Shown here one piece after another: positions 1 to 7,772 of a stretch of DNA of 18,328 nucleotides. The position numbers and the translations under genes were made by a program. Position 1 is the stretch's first letter, and each line of letters begins with the position of its first letter. The notes under the pieces were generated by a model, which did not search any database, was not told the DNA's origin, and saw only the letters and a list, made by a program, of their open reading frames with translations. The DNA is from JBKJUK01 sp046590705 (GTDB lineage Bacteria > Acidobacteriota > Thermoanaerobaculia > Gp7-AA8), in contig JBKJUK010000098.1 of NCBI GenBank assembly GCA_046590705.1, positions 1 to 18,328 on the forward strand, read 5' to 3'.

Positions 1-139
1 GGCTTAGGCCACGCCTCACCATCCGACCTCGCTCCGCCTCGCATCTGACCCCGTTTGATCACGCTACCGTTTCGGCTGTGCGTGTGCCGCTCGCGCTGGA
101 CTTCGTCCCGCTCTCGATCTCGATAAAAGACCTGTCGAG

Positions 140-159
140 CACAGGCAATCCTGCCTGTG
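140..159 (+). repeat. Family A palindrome, single copy
   Basis: This is a 20-nt perfect palindrome with an asymmetric 4-nt centre: CACAGGCA, then ATCC, then TGCCTGTG. The same unit recurs at seven other places in the window. This copy lacks the GTGTGG arm that flanks most others on their left side and has no inverted partner nearby. It sits downstream of the hydrolase gene. Confidence 0.85.
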
Positions 160-210
160 ACGGGACGCCGTAAGTTCACGCCATCTCCAAACCCGCTCAC
201 CGGCTCTACT

Positions 211-240
211 CCGGCCCCCGGCCCTCGGCCCTCGGCCGCT
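211..240. repeat. Low-complexity CCGGCCCTCGG tandem (family G)
   Basis: Short imperfect tandem of a GC-only unit (CCGGCCC/CCGGCCCTCGG). A similar G-strand version lies at 12819-12846 upstream of the GDP-mannose dehydratase gene. No function can be assigned; slippage-prone low-complexity DNA is the simplest reading. Confidence 0.5.
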
Positions 241-252
241 TCTAACGCACCC

Positions 253-1083
253 TTACGACTTCATGAACTCCACCATCAGGTCGGATAGTTGCTCTCCGTG
301 TGTGGCTGCGAATCCGTGGGGTGCGTCCTTGAAGACTTCGAGGCGGCTGCCGGCAATCATGGCCGCCGTGCGCTTGCCTGACACCTCGAACGGCACGATC
401 TGATCGCTGTCGCCGTGCGCGACGAGTGTGGGTACCTTGATCTTCGCAAGATCAGTCCGGAAATCTGTAAAGCCGAAGGCCTTGATACATTCCTGCGTTG
501 CCAGTGGTGAGGCGCCCCATGCAATCGTTTTCGTGGCCAGCAGCATGTCTTCACTGATGGCGTGCTTGTGCTTGTCGAGGTTGAAGAACTTCTTGAAGAA
601 GCCAGCGAAGAAGTTCACGCGATCCTTCTTCGCACCGTCGAGCAGACCATCGAATACGGATTTGTCGACGCCCTCCGGATTGTCGGCAGTCTTCATCAGG
701 AATGGTGGCACCGCGCCCAGCATCATGACTTTCGACACTCGCTCTCCGTTGTATAGGCCGAAGTAACGAGCCACCTCACCGCCGCCCATCGAGAATCCGG
801 CCAACGTCACATCCTGCAGGTCCAGAGTAACCAGCAGGTCGTGAAGATCCGACGTGAATGTGTCGTAGTCGTATCCTCCGGCAGGCTTGCCAGAGTTTCC
901 GAATCCGCGACGATCGTAGGAGATGCAGCGAAATCCAGCCTCCCGTAGAACGTTGATCTGCGATTCCCACATGCGCTGGCTCAACGGCCAGCCGTGAATC
1001 AGTACGATGGTTTTTCCTTTGCCCCCGGTGTCCTCGTAGTAGATCTCTGTGGACGGCTCGGAAGTTGTCTTGAGAAATGGCAT
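253..1083 (-). CDS. Alpha/beta hydrolase, non-haem chloroperoxidase/esterase-like
   Basis: A 276-residue cytosolic alpha/beta hydrolase of the non-haem chloroperoxidase/arylesterase group. Visible landmarks are the oxyanion HGW (30-32), the nucleophile elbow GFSMGG with Ser98, the acid in GDSDQIV (Asp227) and the catalytic His256 in PHGF. The triad is complete and the length is normal for the family. Members act as esterases or lactonases, and the peroxidase activity is usually a side reaction, so the substrate cannot be read from sequence. The reading frame is open further upstream, to 1284, but that part is composed of repeat DNA. The start at 1083 is preferred because AAGGGGA lies just before it and the protein then begins like its relatives. 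The gene is about 210 bp downstream of the carbonic anhydrase on the same strand, across a hairpin repeat, so co-transcription is uncertain. Confidence 0.9.
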   Translation of the reverse strand: MPFLKTTSEPSTEIYYEDTGGKGKTIVLIHGWPLSQRMWESQINVLREAGFRCISYDRRGFGNSGKPAGGYDYDTFTSDLHDLLVTLDLQDVTLAGFSMGGGEVARYFGLYNGERVSKVMMLGAVPPFLMKTADNPEGVDKSVFDGLLDGAKKDRVNFFAGFFKKFFNLDKHKHAISEDMLLATKTIAWGASPLATQECIKAFGFTDFRTDLAKIKVPTLVAHGDSDQIVPFEVSGKRTAAMIAGSRLEVFKDAPHGFAATHGEQLSDLMVEFMKS

Positions 1084-1196
1084 TCGGTTCCCCTTACATA
1101 GCGGACGTGCTGTCTTCCGCATCACCTGAGAATACGACCTACGCTGGCGATCGGATTCGCAGCAGTCTCTACGGCATGGGCGCCCTTTCAGTGACG

Positions 1197-1256
1197 GCTC
1201 TCCCGATGCTTCTTTACGAACGACCGGGAGAGCGGGCGAGCGCAGCTCGCCCCTAC
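1197..1256 (+). repeat. Family B hairpin repeat, copy 1
   Basis: Inverted arms GCTCTCCCG (1197-1205) and CGGGAGAGC (1225-1233) are followed by a second palindrome, GGGCGAGC-GCA-GCTCGCCC. The 29 nt at 1228-1256 are identical to 14554-14582, and the similarity continues through the loop to the left. It lies between the carbonic anhydrase stop and the hydrolase start. It could influence read-through or mRNA stability, but there is no T-run to call it a terminator. Confidence 0.8.
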
Positions 1257-1296
1257 CGGGAGCAACTCGGCGCCGCCGCGGCACTGCAGTGGGTCG

Positions 1297-1944
1297 TCAG
1301 GTCCGATTCATCGACACGGCTGCTTCCGAGCAAATGGCGATGTCTGCGTCGGTACTCACGCTCATGGCCAGGTCTCGAAGCAGTCCATCATGCAGATCGT
1401 AAATCCATCCATGCACCGACAACTCCTGACCCCGCTCCCAGGCGTCACGAATCACAGTGGTTTCGCTGACATTTGCCACCTGCTCGATGACGTTCAGTTC
1501 GCAGAGGCGGCTGATCTGTTCATCCTCGGTCGGCAGCGCATCGAGCTGCGATTGGTGCGTGCAGCGAACGTCCTGCACATGTCGCAGCCAGTTGTCGCAC
1601 AGTCCCAGTTTCAAATTGCGCATCGCGGCCATTACACCTCCACATCCGTAGTGCCCGCAGACAATAATGTGACGCACCTTGAGTATGTCGACTGCGAACT
1701 GGATTACAGAGAGAGCGTTCAGATCCGTGTGCACCACCAGATTGGCGATGTTGCGATGAACGAACATCTCGCCCGGCATCAGGCCGACGATCTGATTGGC
1801 CGGCACCCGGCTGTCCGAGCAGCCGATCCAGAGATACTTCGGCGCCTGCTGCATGGAAAGCTGCGCGAAAAACTGCGGATCTCGTGCGGCGATGTCCGTC
1901 GCCCACTCGCGGTTTTGTTGAAGAAGTTTCTTGAGGTCGCCCAT
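1297..1944 (-). CDS. can: Beta-class carbonic anhydrase
   Basis: A 215-residue beta-carbonic anhydrase, catalysing reversible hydration of CO2 to bicarbonate in the cytosol. Zinc ligands and catalytic residues are at the same positions as in Escherichia coli Can: Cys42 and Asp44 in GCSDSRV, with His98 and Cys101 in CGHYGCGG. Arg46, which pairs with Asp44, is also present. The length matches the family (E. coli Can is 220 residues), so the gene looks intact. The start ATG at 1944 has a purine-rich GAAGAG a few bases upstream. In bacteria this enzyme supplies bicarbonate for carboxylases at ambient CO2. The gene stands between two repeat-filled spacers with no tightly linked partner. Confidence 0.96.
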   Translation of the reverse strand: MGDLKKLLQQNREWATDIAARDPQFFAQLSMQQAPKYLWIGCSDSRVPANQIVGLMPGEMFVHRNIANLVVHTDLNALSVIQFAVDILKVRHIIVCGHYGCGGVMAAMRNLKLGLCDNWLRHVQDVRCTHQSQLDALPTEDEQISRLCELNVIEQVANVSETTVIRDAWERGQELSVHGWIYDLHDGLLRDLAMSVSTDADIAICSEAAVSMNRT

Positions 1945-2001
1945 GGACTCTTCTTACCTCAGCACAAACCCTTAAGCAAGACCGGGGGAGGCCCAGCCCA
2001 C

Positions 2002-2115
2002 GAAATTGTGTGGCACAGGCAATCCTGCCTGTGGCGGAGTGTCAGTCGAACCATGCCATTGCGTTGAATACCATGCAGCGCCTCACAGGCAGGATTGCCT
2101 GTGCCACACAATTTC
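2002..2115. repeat. Family A inverted pair 1
   Basis: Two family A palindromes in opposite orientation: cores at 2014-2033 and 2084-2103. With their outer arms they form a perfect 32-nt inverted repeat (2002-2033 against 2084-2115) around a 50-nt spacer. The outer arm here reads GAAATTGTGTGG. The pair fills most of the gap between the kinase stop and the carbonic anhydrase start, so on the minus strand it would be transcribed in the 3' end of the kinase mRNA. Confidence 0.9.
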
Positions 2116-2152
2116 CGTGGCGCGGCCCTTTCCTGCTGGAAATCGACAATCG

Positions 2153-3904
2153 TCAGGGACGCACGTAGCGTGCGCTGCGATTGCGGACGAAGATCTCACC
2201 GCTCTTCGCGTCGACGCGCCAGTTCCCGACGATTCTTCCTTCCTCGGACTGCTCCTCGCAGCGACGCGTTATGACAGTGATGGTGTAGCCGACGTTGCGG
2301 AAGATGGGACTGCCAGTCGTCAGACAGCCAGGCTGCAAATCGTAGTAGTCTCGCGATCGGATGAAAGCGAGAAGCCTTGCGGAGGCCTCGCTGGCACTCA
2401 GAAGTCCGTTGCTGCGAGCCTCCCGGACTTCCGCATCCCGGACCTCAGCTGGTTTCGTCCTGGCGGGTTCAACTTCCTCCTCTCGAACAGCGAATTCCGA
2501 AGGAGCGTCCGAGGCTTCGACAGTGCCTTCCTCTACGGTCTCGAGTTCCCTTTTCTTCGCCTGCTCGACTCCACTGCCGGTCCGGCTGTTCGACAACACG
2601 GTCGACGCCGGCTTCTGGCGTTCCGGCTCAGATCGAGGTCGCAAAAACGCCCAGAGACCAACGGCTGCAGCGATCACCATGAGGAAGATCCACCATGGTG
2701 GCGCGCTGCGGCTCTTCACGTGATTCGTCGACTGTGCTGCTGTCACCGCCGCCGCAGTGGTGGGCCCTGACGGTGCGCGCAGGTTCGGGGTGGCATGCGC
2801 AGGGGACGCAGGATTCGCTTCCGCTTGAATCGATGAGCGGGGTGGCAGCGGTACGACTTCGGTTCGCTCGAGAAGGTTTACATCGGCCGCAGGTGATGCT
2901 GCAGCCGAAACGGCTGCCGGTGTCAGATCCTGCAGGCTCGGACGCACGGCTTCGAGAGCCGCTCGAAAGTCGGCTGCCGAGTCGAATCTCTGCTCGCGAT
3001 TTTTCTCGAGTGCGCGACGCAGCACATCCTCGAGACCCTCTGGGAAATCGGTACCGGTGGTGACACTGACCGTGGCGGGTTGCTCGTGAATGTGTTTGGC
3101 GAGATATCCGTCCGAGCTTCCCGATTGAAAAGGCGCGCGACCAGCGAGCATTTCGTACAGGGTCACTCCGAGGGAGTAGAGGTCGCTTCTGCGGTCGATG
3201 CTCTCGCCCGGAGCGAGGAGGCCAGCCTGTTCGGGGGACGCGTATTTTGCTTTACCGAGAAATGTGCCGGTCTCGGTTTTCAGGCCGCTGGCTGTGAGTT
3301 CGAGCCGCTTGGCGATGCCGAGGTCGATGACCTTCACCATCACGCCGGAGAGGTCGGTCTTCTCGTCGGCTGATGCGCCCAGCAGCATGATGTTGTCGGG
3401 TGATATATCGCGGTGGACCACGCCGGCGTCGTGGATGGCTTCGAGTCCGTACAGGACCTGCTGAGCGATGTTGATGGCGTCGACCGGCCGCATCGCTCCA
3501 TGCTTGATCATCCACTGCTGGATGCTGACTCCTGCCAGAAACTCCCAGACCATGTAGTAGCTGCCGTCGGGTAGTCGATCGAAGTCATGGAGCGTGGCTA
3601 CGTTCGGGTGACGAATGATCGTGGCCAGCTTCGCTTCATCGCGGAAGCGCTTCAGCTGATCCTGGTCAGCTGAGGCCGCCGACCGCATGACCTTGATGAT
3701 GCGGATTTCGTCGAGGTGAATGTGGCGAACCTTGTAGACCTCGCTCATCCCGCCATCAGCGAGTCGGGAGATCACCTCGTATTTCTCGTTGACGACCTGT
3801 CCGGTCTGGAACGCAGGCATCGCTGTTCCGCAGTGGGGGCAGAAGCGTGACTCCTGCGGAACTTCGCCTCCGCACCTCGCACAGCTCAAGTGATTTTCGC
3901 TCAT
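2153..3904 (-). CDS. Zinc-ribbon Ser/Thr protein kinase with one membrane span
   Basis: A 583-residue Hanks-type Ser/Thr kinase. Order: N-terminal zinc ribbon (CARC at 8-11, CPHC at 22-25); kinase domain about 42-320 with a glycine loop LADGGMSEVY, Lys71 in IIKVM, HRD as VHRDISPDN (Asp166), DLG in place of DFG (Asp194), and GKAKYASPEQ; a long Ala/Pro-rich linker; one membrane helix about 404-421 (WWIFLMVIAAAVGLWAFL); a charged stalk; and a C-terminal extracytoplasmic domain of about 75 residues. All catalytic residues are present, so an active kinase is expected. The last domain has two cysteines (527, 549) and ends with WRVDAKSGEIFV, which vaguely recalls PepSY-type strands; I do not recognise it securely. 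The frame is open to an ATG at 4003, but I chose 3904 because GAGGA precedes it and zinc ribbons in this family lie at the extreme N-terminus. It diverges from the small gene at 4030. Confidence 0.93.
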   Translation of the reverse strand: MSENHLSCARCGGEVPQESRFCPHCGTAMPAFQTGQVVNEKYEVISRLADGGMSEVYKVRHIHLDEIRIIKVMRSAASADQDQLKRFRDEAKLATIIRHPNVATLHDFDRLPDGSYYMVWEFLAGVSIQQWMIKHGAMRPVDAINIAQQVLYGLEAIHDAGVVHRDISPDNIMLLGASADEKTDLSGVMVKVIDLGIAKRLELTASGLKTETGTFLGKAKYASPEQAGLLAPGESIDRRSDLYSLGVTLYEMLAGRAPFQSGSSDGYLAKHIHEQPATVSVTTGTDFPEGLEDVLRRALEKNREQRFDSAADFRAALEAVRPSLQDLTPAAVSAAASPAADVNLLERTEVVPLPPRSSIQAEANPASPAHATPNLRAPSGPTTAAAVTAAQSTNHVKSRSAPPWWIFLMVIAAAVGLWAFLRPRSEPERQKPASTVLSNSRTGSGVEQAKKRELETVEEGTVEASDAPSEFAVREEEVEPARTKPAEVRDAEVREARSNGLLSASEASARLLAFIRSRDYYDLQPGCLTTGSPIFRNVGYTITVITRRCEEQSEEGRIVGNWRVDAKSGEIFVRNRSARYVRP

Positions 3905-4015
3905 CGAGTCCTCGAGGAGAACGGATCTCACACGATCCGTACCAACTGCCCGTCGACTCTTGCAGAGGTGGTCGATCTCGATGAGAAGAAGAACGCGCTT
4001 CATGGCTCTGCGGGA

Positions 4016-4021
4016 TAAAAT
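4016..4021 (+). promoter_or_regulatory. Possible -10 element, leaderless start
   Basis: TAAAAT (5 of 6 to TATAAT) ends 8 nt before the ATG at 4030, and no Shine-Dalgarno sequence lies between. Transcription would start about at the ATG. No clear -35 hexamer is visible. Confidence 0.4.
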
Positions 4022-4029
4022 GACCTCTT

Positions 4030-4413
4030 ATGGATATCGATCGGACGACTTCCCGGGAACTTCTCGATCAGCTGGCGCGGGCGCTGATGAACTTTCACAA
4101 AGCGCTACTCGATTCTGCGCGTGAGGAGTACAGCGCGAAGCATGGCCAGGCGAAGAACAGCTACGAAGTTCTGGCGTTGGTCATGAACGATCCATTCTTC
4201 GCCTGGTTGCGGCCGCTCTCGGCGATGATTATCCGCATTGATGATCTTGCCGAATCGGAGTTCAGTGAAGACGAACTCGCCGCAGTCCGGAAGGATGCCG
4301 AGCAGATTTTCGAAAACAAGAACTTCGACACCGACGCGCAGAACGAAACGGGCTCCCAGTACCAGCAGATTCGAGCCATGCTTCGGGCCCTGCCGGCAGG
4401 CAGTGTGATGTAG
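4030..4413 (+). CDS. Conserved small hypothetical protein
   Basis: A 127-residue soluble, mostly helical, acidic protein with no signal peptide or membrane segment. The most distinctive stretch is NDPFFAWLRPLSAMIIRIDD (53-72). I recall comparable short proteins with an 'FAWLRPLS...I..ID' core in several bacterial phyla, always unnamed, so this looks like a real conserved gene of unknown function. It has good codon periodicity and stands divergent from the kinase gene with about 125 bp between starts. There is no ribosome binding site before the ATG; instead a -10-like TAAAAT ends 8 nt upstream, suggesting a leaderless transcript. Function cannot be inferred beyond that. Confidence 0.75.
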   Translation: MDIDRTTSRELLDQLARALMNFHKALLDSAREEYSAKHGQAKNSYEVLALVMNDPFFAWLRPLSAMIIRIDDLAESEFSEDELAAVRKDAEQIFENKNFDTDAQNETGSQYQQIRAMLRALPAGSVM

Positions 4414-4422
4414 GGCCCGGGG

Positions 4423-4452
4423 CTGATGAACGCAGAACGCAGAAGGATGAAG
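4423..4452 (-). repeat. Family F repeat (GTTCTGC units), inverted copy
   Basis: On the minus strand this reads as a short tandem of GTTCTGC ending in GTTCATCAG. It matches, in the opposite orientation, the copies at 13104-13137 and 17279-17315. It lies about 10 nt after the stop of the small gene and about 15 nt before a family A palindrome pair. Confidence 0.75.
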
Positions 4453-4468
4453 CGCGACGGGACGCGGT

Positions 4469-4645
4469 TGTGTGGCACAGGCAATCCTGCCTGTGACGCG
4501 ACGAACTGAATTCGAAGCACGATTTCATTCCGGGTAATCGATATGCCGCTGCGATCGGTGACCTGCGAGGACATGAGTGAAACATCGACGAGCGGGTCCT
4601 GAACTCACTTCTCGGCCTCACAGGCAGGATTGCCTGTGCCACACA
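4469..4645. repeat. Family A inverted pair 2
   Basis: Family A palindromes at 4476-4495 and 4619-4638 in opposite orientation, extended by matching TGTGTGG arms to a perfect 27-nt inverted repeat (4469-4495 against 4619-4645). The spacer is 123 nt, longer than in the other two pairs, and contains no recognisable gene. The pair occupies most of the 322-bp gap between the small plus-strand gene and rsgA. Confidence 0.88.
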
Positions 4646-4673
4646 GATCTGCTTCTCGACGTAAGTCATCAGC

Positions 4674-4710
4674 GGATTCCAGGGGTCCAGTCACAGGCTG
4701 GAATCCTGTG
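4674..4710. terminator. Competing hairpins after rsgA, possible terminator
   Basis: A 9-bp stem (4674-4682 with 4698-4706, GGATTCCAG/CTGGAATCC) overlaps a second stem CACAGG/CCTGTG (4692-4697 with 4705-4710) that looks like a decayed family A core. It lies about 25 nt beyond the rsgA stop on the minus strand. No T-run follows, so intrinsic termination is only a possibility. Confidence 0.3.
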
Positions 4711-4735
4711 ATCCACACGCGGCGCTTGTGGGTCG

Positions 4736-5761
4736 TCAGCCGCCGATTTCTGCGAGCAGTCTGAGATACGTCTCGTATCTGAAGGTGGAGATCAGTCCGG
4801 ATGCAGCCGCGTCTTTGACCGCGCAGCGCGGCTCGTGCGTGTGGGTGCAGTCGTTGAATTTGCAGGATGACGTGAATTCATCGAACTCGTGGAAGTAGCC
4901 GCGTAAGGTCTCAGCGTCGAGCGCCCATAAACCGAATTCGCGGATTCCGGGCGTGTCGATGATCAGTGTGTTTTCGCCGAGACGGTAGAGTGTCGAAGCG
5001 GTGGTGGTGTGCCGGCCCGTGCTGCTCAGATTACTCACCTCGTTCGTCCGGAGTGCGAGGGTGGGATCGAGGGCGTTGAGCAGCGAAGATTTTCCGACGC
5101 CACTGTGTCCAACGAACACCGAGAAATTCCCTTTCAGCGCGGATTTCAACTGCGCGATTCCGCTGTCGTCTTTCGCTGAGCAGAAGATGAACGGTACACC
5201 GATCTGCAGGTACGGTTCGAGAGCAGCGAGTTCCGCTCTGGCCTCGTCTGTGTCGCGCAGGTCGTATTTGTTGATGCAGATCAGTGGCGAGGCGCCCCCG
5301 CGCTGGATTGCCAGAAGGTAACGATCGATCAATCGGGGACGCAGCGGGGGGCGGACGATCGAGGCCACGTGTACGACCAGGTCGACGTTCGCCGCGACCA
5401 GTCGCTCGAGTCCACGCAGGTGCGGATCGGGCCTTGAAAGAAACGTCCGGCGGGGAAGGATCTCATCGATGACTGCCGAGTTGTCGCTTCGCCGTCCGAT
5501 GACGACTTCGTCACCCACTGCGATGGCCGACTTCTGCACCGCGGCGATCTCCGGTGGAATCGCACAGTCGATGATGATTTCATTCGTCAGCACGCGGCAA
5601 CTCTTCTTCGAGACGTGAACCACTCGACCTTCGCGTACGACTTCGCCCTCCGGCTCATCGGGCAGGGTCTGAGAGACTGGTGCATTGGCAATCAGGCCGC
5701 TCCGTTCCATGTGAGCCTGTCGTCGGGCCGCCTTCGGTAAACGATTTCTCTCTTTTCTCAA
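4736..5761 (-). CDS. rsgA: Ribosome small-subunit-dependent GTPase A
   Basis: A 341-residue circularly permuted GTPase that checks and releases late 30S ribosomal subunits. The permuted motif order is plain: G4 NKYD (164-167), G5 SAK (195-197), G1 GHSGVGKSS (218-226), then TGRHTTT and G3 DTPG (269-272). An OB-fold region precedes the GTPase domain (about 40-105), and a C-terminal zinc knuckle follows (Cys300, Cys305, His307, Cys313). All key residues are present and the length is typical. The start is TTG at 5761: GGAG sits 5 nt before it, and the resulting basic N-terminus (RKERNRLPKAARRQ) resembles that of known RsgA proteins. The next in-frame ATG would remove that segment. It diverges from the DUF6526 gene with 78 bp between starts. 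Confidence 0.95.
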   Translation of the reverse strand: MRKERNRLPKAARRQAHMERSGLIANAPVSQTLPDEPEGEVVREGRVVHVSKKSCRVLTNEIIIDCAIPPEIAAVQKSAIAVGDEVVIGRRSDNSAVIDEILPRRTFLSRPDPHLRGLERLVAANVDLVVHVASIVRPPLRPRLIDRYLLAIQRGGASPLICINKYDLRDTDEARAELAALEPYLQIGVPFIFCSAKDDSGIAQLKSALKGNFSVFVGHSGVGKSSLLNALDPTLALRTNEVSNLSSTGRHTTTASTLYRLGENTLIIDTPGIREFGLWALDAETLRGYFHEFDEFTSSCKFNDCTHTHEPRCAVKDAAASGLISTFRYETYLRLLAEIGG

Positions 5762-5839
5762 GAATTCTCCAGATTACGCGGCAAAATGAGACCAGACGTC
5801 GACCTGCGCTGAGGCTGCGTCGAAGGAGCGACACTTCGT

Positions 5840-6265
5840 ATGGACCAGAACTTCGCCAATCACCGCCGCTTTCACCCGCCGTTCCATTTCTTCGTCATAC
5901 CGATTATGGTGATCAACGTCGTTGTCGCGGTGACTCTGCTCGTTCGAACACCTTCTTTGTGGAGCAGCTGGCAATTACTGTTCGCTATCGGGCTGCTCAC
6001 GCTCTCTATCCTGCCGAGATCTTACGCCCTGAAAGTGCAGGATCGGGTGATCCGACTCGAAGAGAGGCTGAGGATCCAGCAGCTCTCGCAGGCGCCGAAG
6101 ACGGAAATCGACCGACTCACCCCGCGCCAGCTGGTGACCCTCCGCTTCTGCAGCGACGAGCAGCTTGCCGAGTTGACGCAGGAAGTTCTCTCCGGAACAG
6201 TGAAGAACACCAAAGAGATCAAGCAGCGAATCAAGCTATGGCGAGCAGACTACCTGCGGGTCTGA
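5840..6265 (+). CDS. DUF6526 family membrane protein
   Basis: A 141-residue protein with two membrane helices (about 16-35 and 44-59) and a cytoplasmic tail. Features I associate with DUF6526 are the N-terminal NFANHRRFHPPFHF, the segment SYALKVQDRVIRLEERLR just after the second helix, LTPRQLVTLRFCSDEQLAEL (93-112) and a closing IKLWRADYLRV. The family is widespread in Bacteroidota and Acidobacteriota and has no assigned function. The start at 5840 has AAGGAG about 11 nt upstream. It is divergent from rsgA and followed by a 780-bp repeat-rich spacer, so it appears to be a single-gene transcription unit. The family assignment is from memory. Confidence 0.88.
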   Translation: MDQNFANHRRFHPPFHFFVIPIMVINVVVAVTLLVRTPSLWSSWQLLFAIGLLTLSILPRSYALKVQDRVIRLEERLRIQQLSQAPKTEIDRLTPRQLVTLRFCSDEQLAELTQEVLSGTVKNTKEIKQRIKLWRADYLRV

Positions 6266-6292
6266 CCCTCAGGAACGTGAAGGATGTAGCGA

Positions 6293-6374
6293 CGTCATTC
6301 CGAAGGAGCGCGCCGTGCTCGGATCCAACCAGAGAGGACTGCGACTGAGGAATCTACGGGCAAGGGTCGCGCTC
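6293..6374 (+). repeat. Family D unit, copy 1
   Basis: Begins CGTCATTCCGAAGGAGCGCG, has GACTGAGGAATCTACG in the middle and ends GGGTCGCGCTC. The copy at 8745-8828 shares all three blocks with the same spacing. The first and middle blocks resemble the left half of the larger family C inverted elements (CGTCATTCCGATGAGC and GAGGAATCTCCGG), so D looks like a related monomer. It begins about 30 nt after the stop of the DUF6526 gene. Confidence 0.75.
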
Positions 6375-6474
6375 ATGATTTCAAGCTCGGTCCCTGTGCG
6401 TAGATCCCTCGCACCCACCCATCCCACCGCTTCTAATGAACGGGTGTCTGAATATCGTTGCGAGGGCTGCCTTT

Positions 6475-6836
6475 GAGGGCCGGAGGCCCGGCATCGAAAT
6501 AGCCCAGGCCGTGAGGCCTTGGGGCCTCGAATCGTAACGACGATGATTCCGAGTCCCGGAGGGGCGGCATCGCGACTTCCGTGTAAGCTCGTCTGTGCTG
6601 TGATGTTCAGCAGATCATTGCGCAGAGAATCTTCAAATTAAGTGAGTCGCTTACTCGAAAACAGCTGAAGCGAATTCGTCGAGAACGATTCGCCAACCTG
6701 AGTGGTCGGATAACAGCGACGGGGAAGTTGAACGGAAGTCGCGATGCCGCCCCTTCGGGGCTCTTGAATTCGTTGCGATGCGCGGGTCCACGGCCTCACG
6801 GCCGTGGCTAAAGAGATGCCGCCCCCTCCGGGGCTC
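6475..6836. repeat. Family E inverted array, copy 1
   Basis: The left half (6475-6576) has three blocks: a GGCCGGAGGCCCGGCATCG block, an AGGCCGTGAGGCCT hairpin, and a CCCGGAGGGGCGGCATCG block. The right half (6738-6836) holds the same three in reverse complement: GATGCCGCCCC-TTC-GGGGCTC, CCACGGCC-TCAC-GGCCGTGG (6788-6807), and GATGCCGCCCCCTCCGGGGC. A spacer of about 160 nt without repeats separates the halves. The same architecture occurs at 16905-17184. Confidence 0.85.
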
Positions 6837-7046
6837 CGTGTGTTCTTGCAGGGGCGATACCTCCGATTCTCGGCGACTACTCGCTGCGAGGAGCAACCCG
6901 TTCATGTCTGTAAACCGGCGTCACGCGCCGATTCCGAACTCGGGATGACGGCTCTCCTGCTGATACTCAGCGATCCGTTTCTTTCTCTAAGTCGCCCGCG
7001 CAGCGCGGTCCGAACGTGCGATCCGCGCAGTACGAGCTTTCCATTT

Positions 7047-7772
7047 CTAACGACCGGCTTCCGCCGGCTCTCCGTCCTTCGGAAACCGCGACACTCCGCG
7101 TTGCGCGAGACGCCAGAGTCCGGCCACCAGCGCGCCGAACACGAATCCGCCCACGTGCGACCACCAGGCCACGCCGGCGACTTCCTGTGTATTACGGGCC
7201 GCCTCGAGCGCGAAGAATCCGTTCATGAACTGCATCGAAAGCCAGATGGGGAGGAAGACCAGCGCTGGTAGCTCGAGCACGATCCAGGAGATCAGCAGAG
7301 GGATCAGCGTCACGATTCTCGAGAGGGGTGAGAGGACCAGGAACGCACCGAGGATTCCGGCGATGCAGCCGGAGGCTCCGATGGAAGGAATGGTCGACTC
7401 GGGGAACACGAAACCGTGGGCGATGCTGCCGACAGCTCCGGCAGCGAAGTAGAAGGCCAGGAAACGGGCCGGTCCGAAACGAGTCTCGACTTCACTTCCG
7501 AAGACGAAGAGGTAAATCATGTTTCCGATCAGGTGAATCGGTCCGCCATGCAGCAGGACGGAAGTGATCAACGGCAGCAACCCCGCAGTGATGATTTCAT
7601 GGTTGCTGAAGGACCAGAAGAAGCGGAGTGGGATGAATCCGAGACGCGCAATGTAGGCCTCAGAGTTCGCTCCGAGGAGGAGCTGGGCGAGGAAGGCTAT
7701 GCCATTGACCAGCAGCAGAATGCGCGAAGTCCAGGCGACCGTTTTCTCTCCGGCACGACGAATAGGAATCAT
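7047..7772 (-). CDS. Rhomboid family intramembrane serine protease
   Basis: A 241-residue polytopic membrane protein of the rhomboid (S54) family, which cleaves transmembrane substrates inside the bilayer. The catalytic dyad is visible as Ser134 in GASGC and His206 in WWSHVGGFVFGAL. The HLIGNM segment (80-85) supplies the conserved His80 and Asn84, followed by the ARFLAFYFAAG helix. Cys136 replaces the more common alanine after GASG, which should not abolish activity. Six or so hydrophobic helices are apparent, and the C-terminus is short and charged. The start ATG overlaps the stop of the upstream epimerase gene (ATGA), a sign of translational coupling, and no strong ribosome binding site of its own is needed. 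The substrate is unknown; a link with surface glycan or glycoprotein processing is only suggested by the neighbour. Confidence 0.93.
   Translation of the reverse strand: MIPIRRAGEKTVAWTSRILLLVNGIAFLAQLLLGANSEAYIARLGFIPLRFFWSFSNHEIITAGLLPLITSVLLHGGPIHLIGNMIYLFVFGSEVETRFGPARFLAFYFAAGAVGSIAHGFVFPESTIPSIGASGCIAGILGAFLVLSPLSRIVTLIPLLISWIVLELPALVFLPIWLSMQFMNGFFALEAARNTQEVAGVAWWSHVGGFVFGALVAGLWRLAQRGVSRFPKDGEPAEAGR

Larger units (their letters stand above)
1..252. other. Left-edge spacer without a supported gene
   Basis: No reading frame here has a convincing start, ribosome binding site or recognisable protein. One plus-strand frame is open from the left edge to about 171 but its translation resembles no family and runs through a palindromic repeat. 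The stretch holds one family A palindrome (140-159) and a CCGGCCCTCGG-type low-complexity block (211-240). It is downstream of the minus-strand hydrolase gene, so any terminator for that gene would lie here, but no hairpin followed by a T-run is visible. Confidence 0.6.
6266..7046. other. Repeat-dense spacer, no supported gene
   Basis: This 781-bp spacer separates two convergent genes, the DUF6526 gene and the rhomboid gene. It contains one family D unit (6293-6374) and one complete family E inverted array (6475-6836). Reading frames here are short, on both strands, and consist of translated repeat, so none is annotated. The stretch 6837-7046 holds small hairpins such as CGGCG-TCA-CGCCG-like arms near 6917-6932 and a GTCGCCC...GCGCGGTCC stretch near 6990-7011 but no promoter or terminator I can defend. 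Confidence 0.7.

Noticed and set aside
253..1284. Longer version of the alpha/beta hydrolase starting at 1284
   Set aside because: The extra 67 residues are Arg-rich and encoded by the family B hairpin repeat; the ATG at 1083 has a proper ribosome binding site and gives the normal family N-terminus.
2006..2770. Plus-strand frame of 254 codons opposite the kinase C-terminus
   Set aside because: It starts inside a family A inverted pair and is antisense to a well-supported kinase; composition is Arg/Ser/Pro-rich as expected of a shadow frame.
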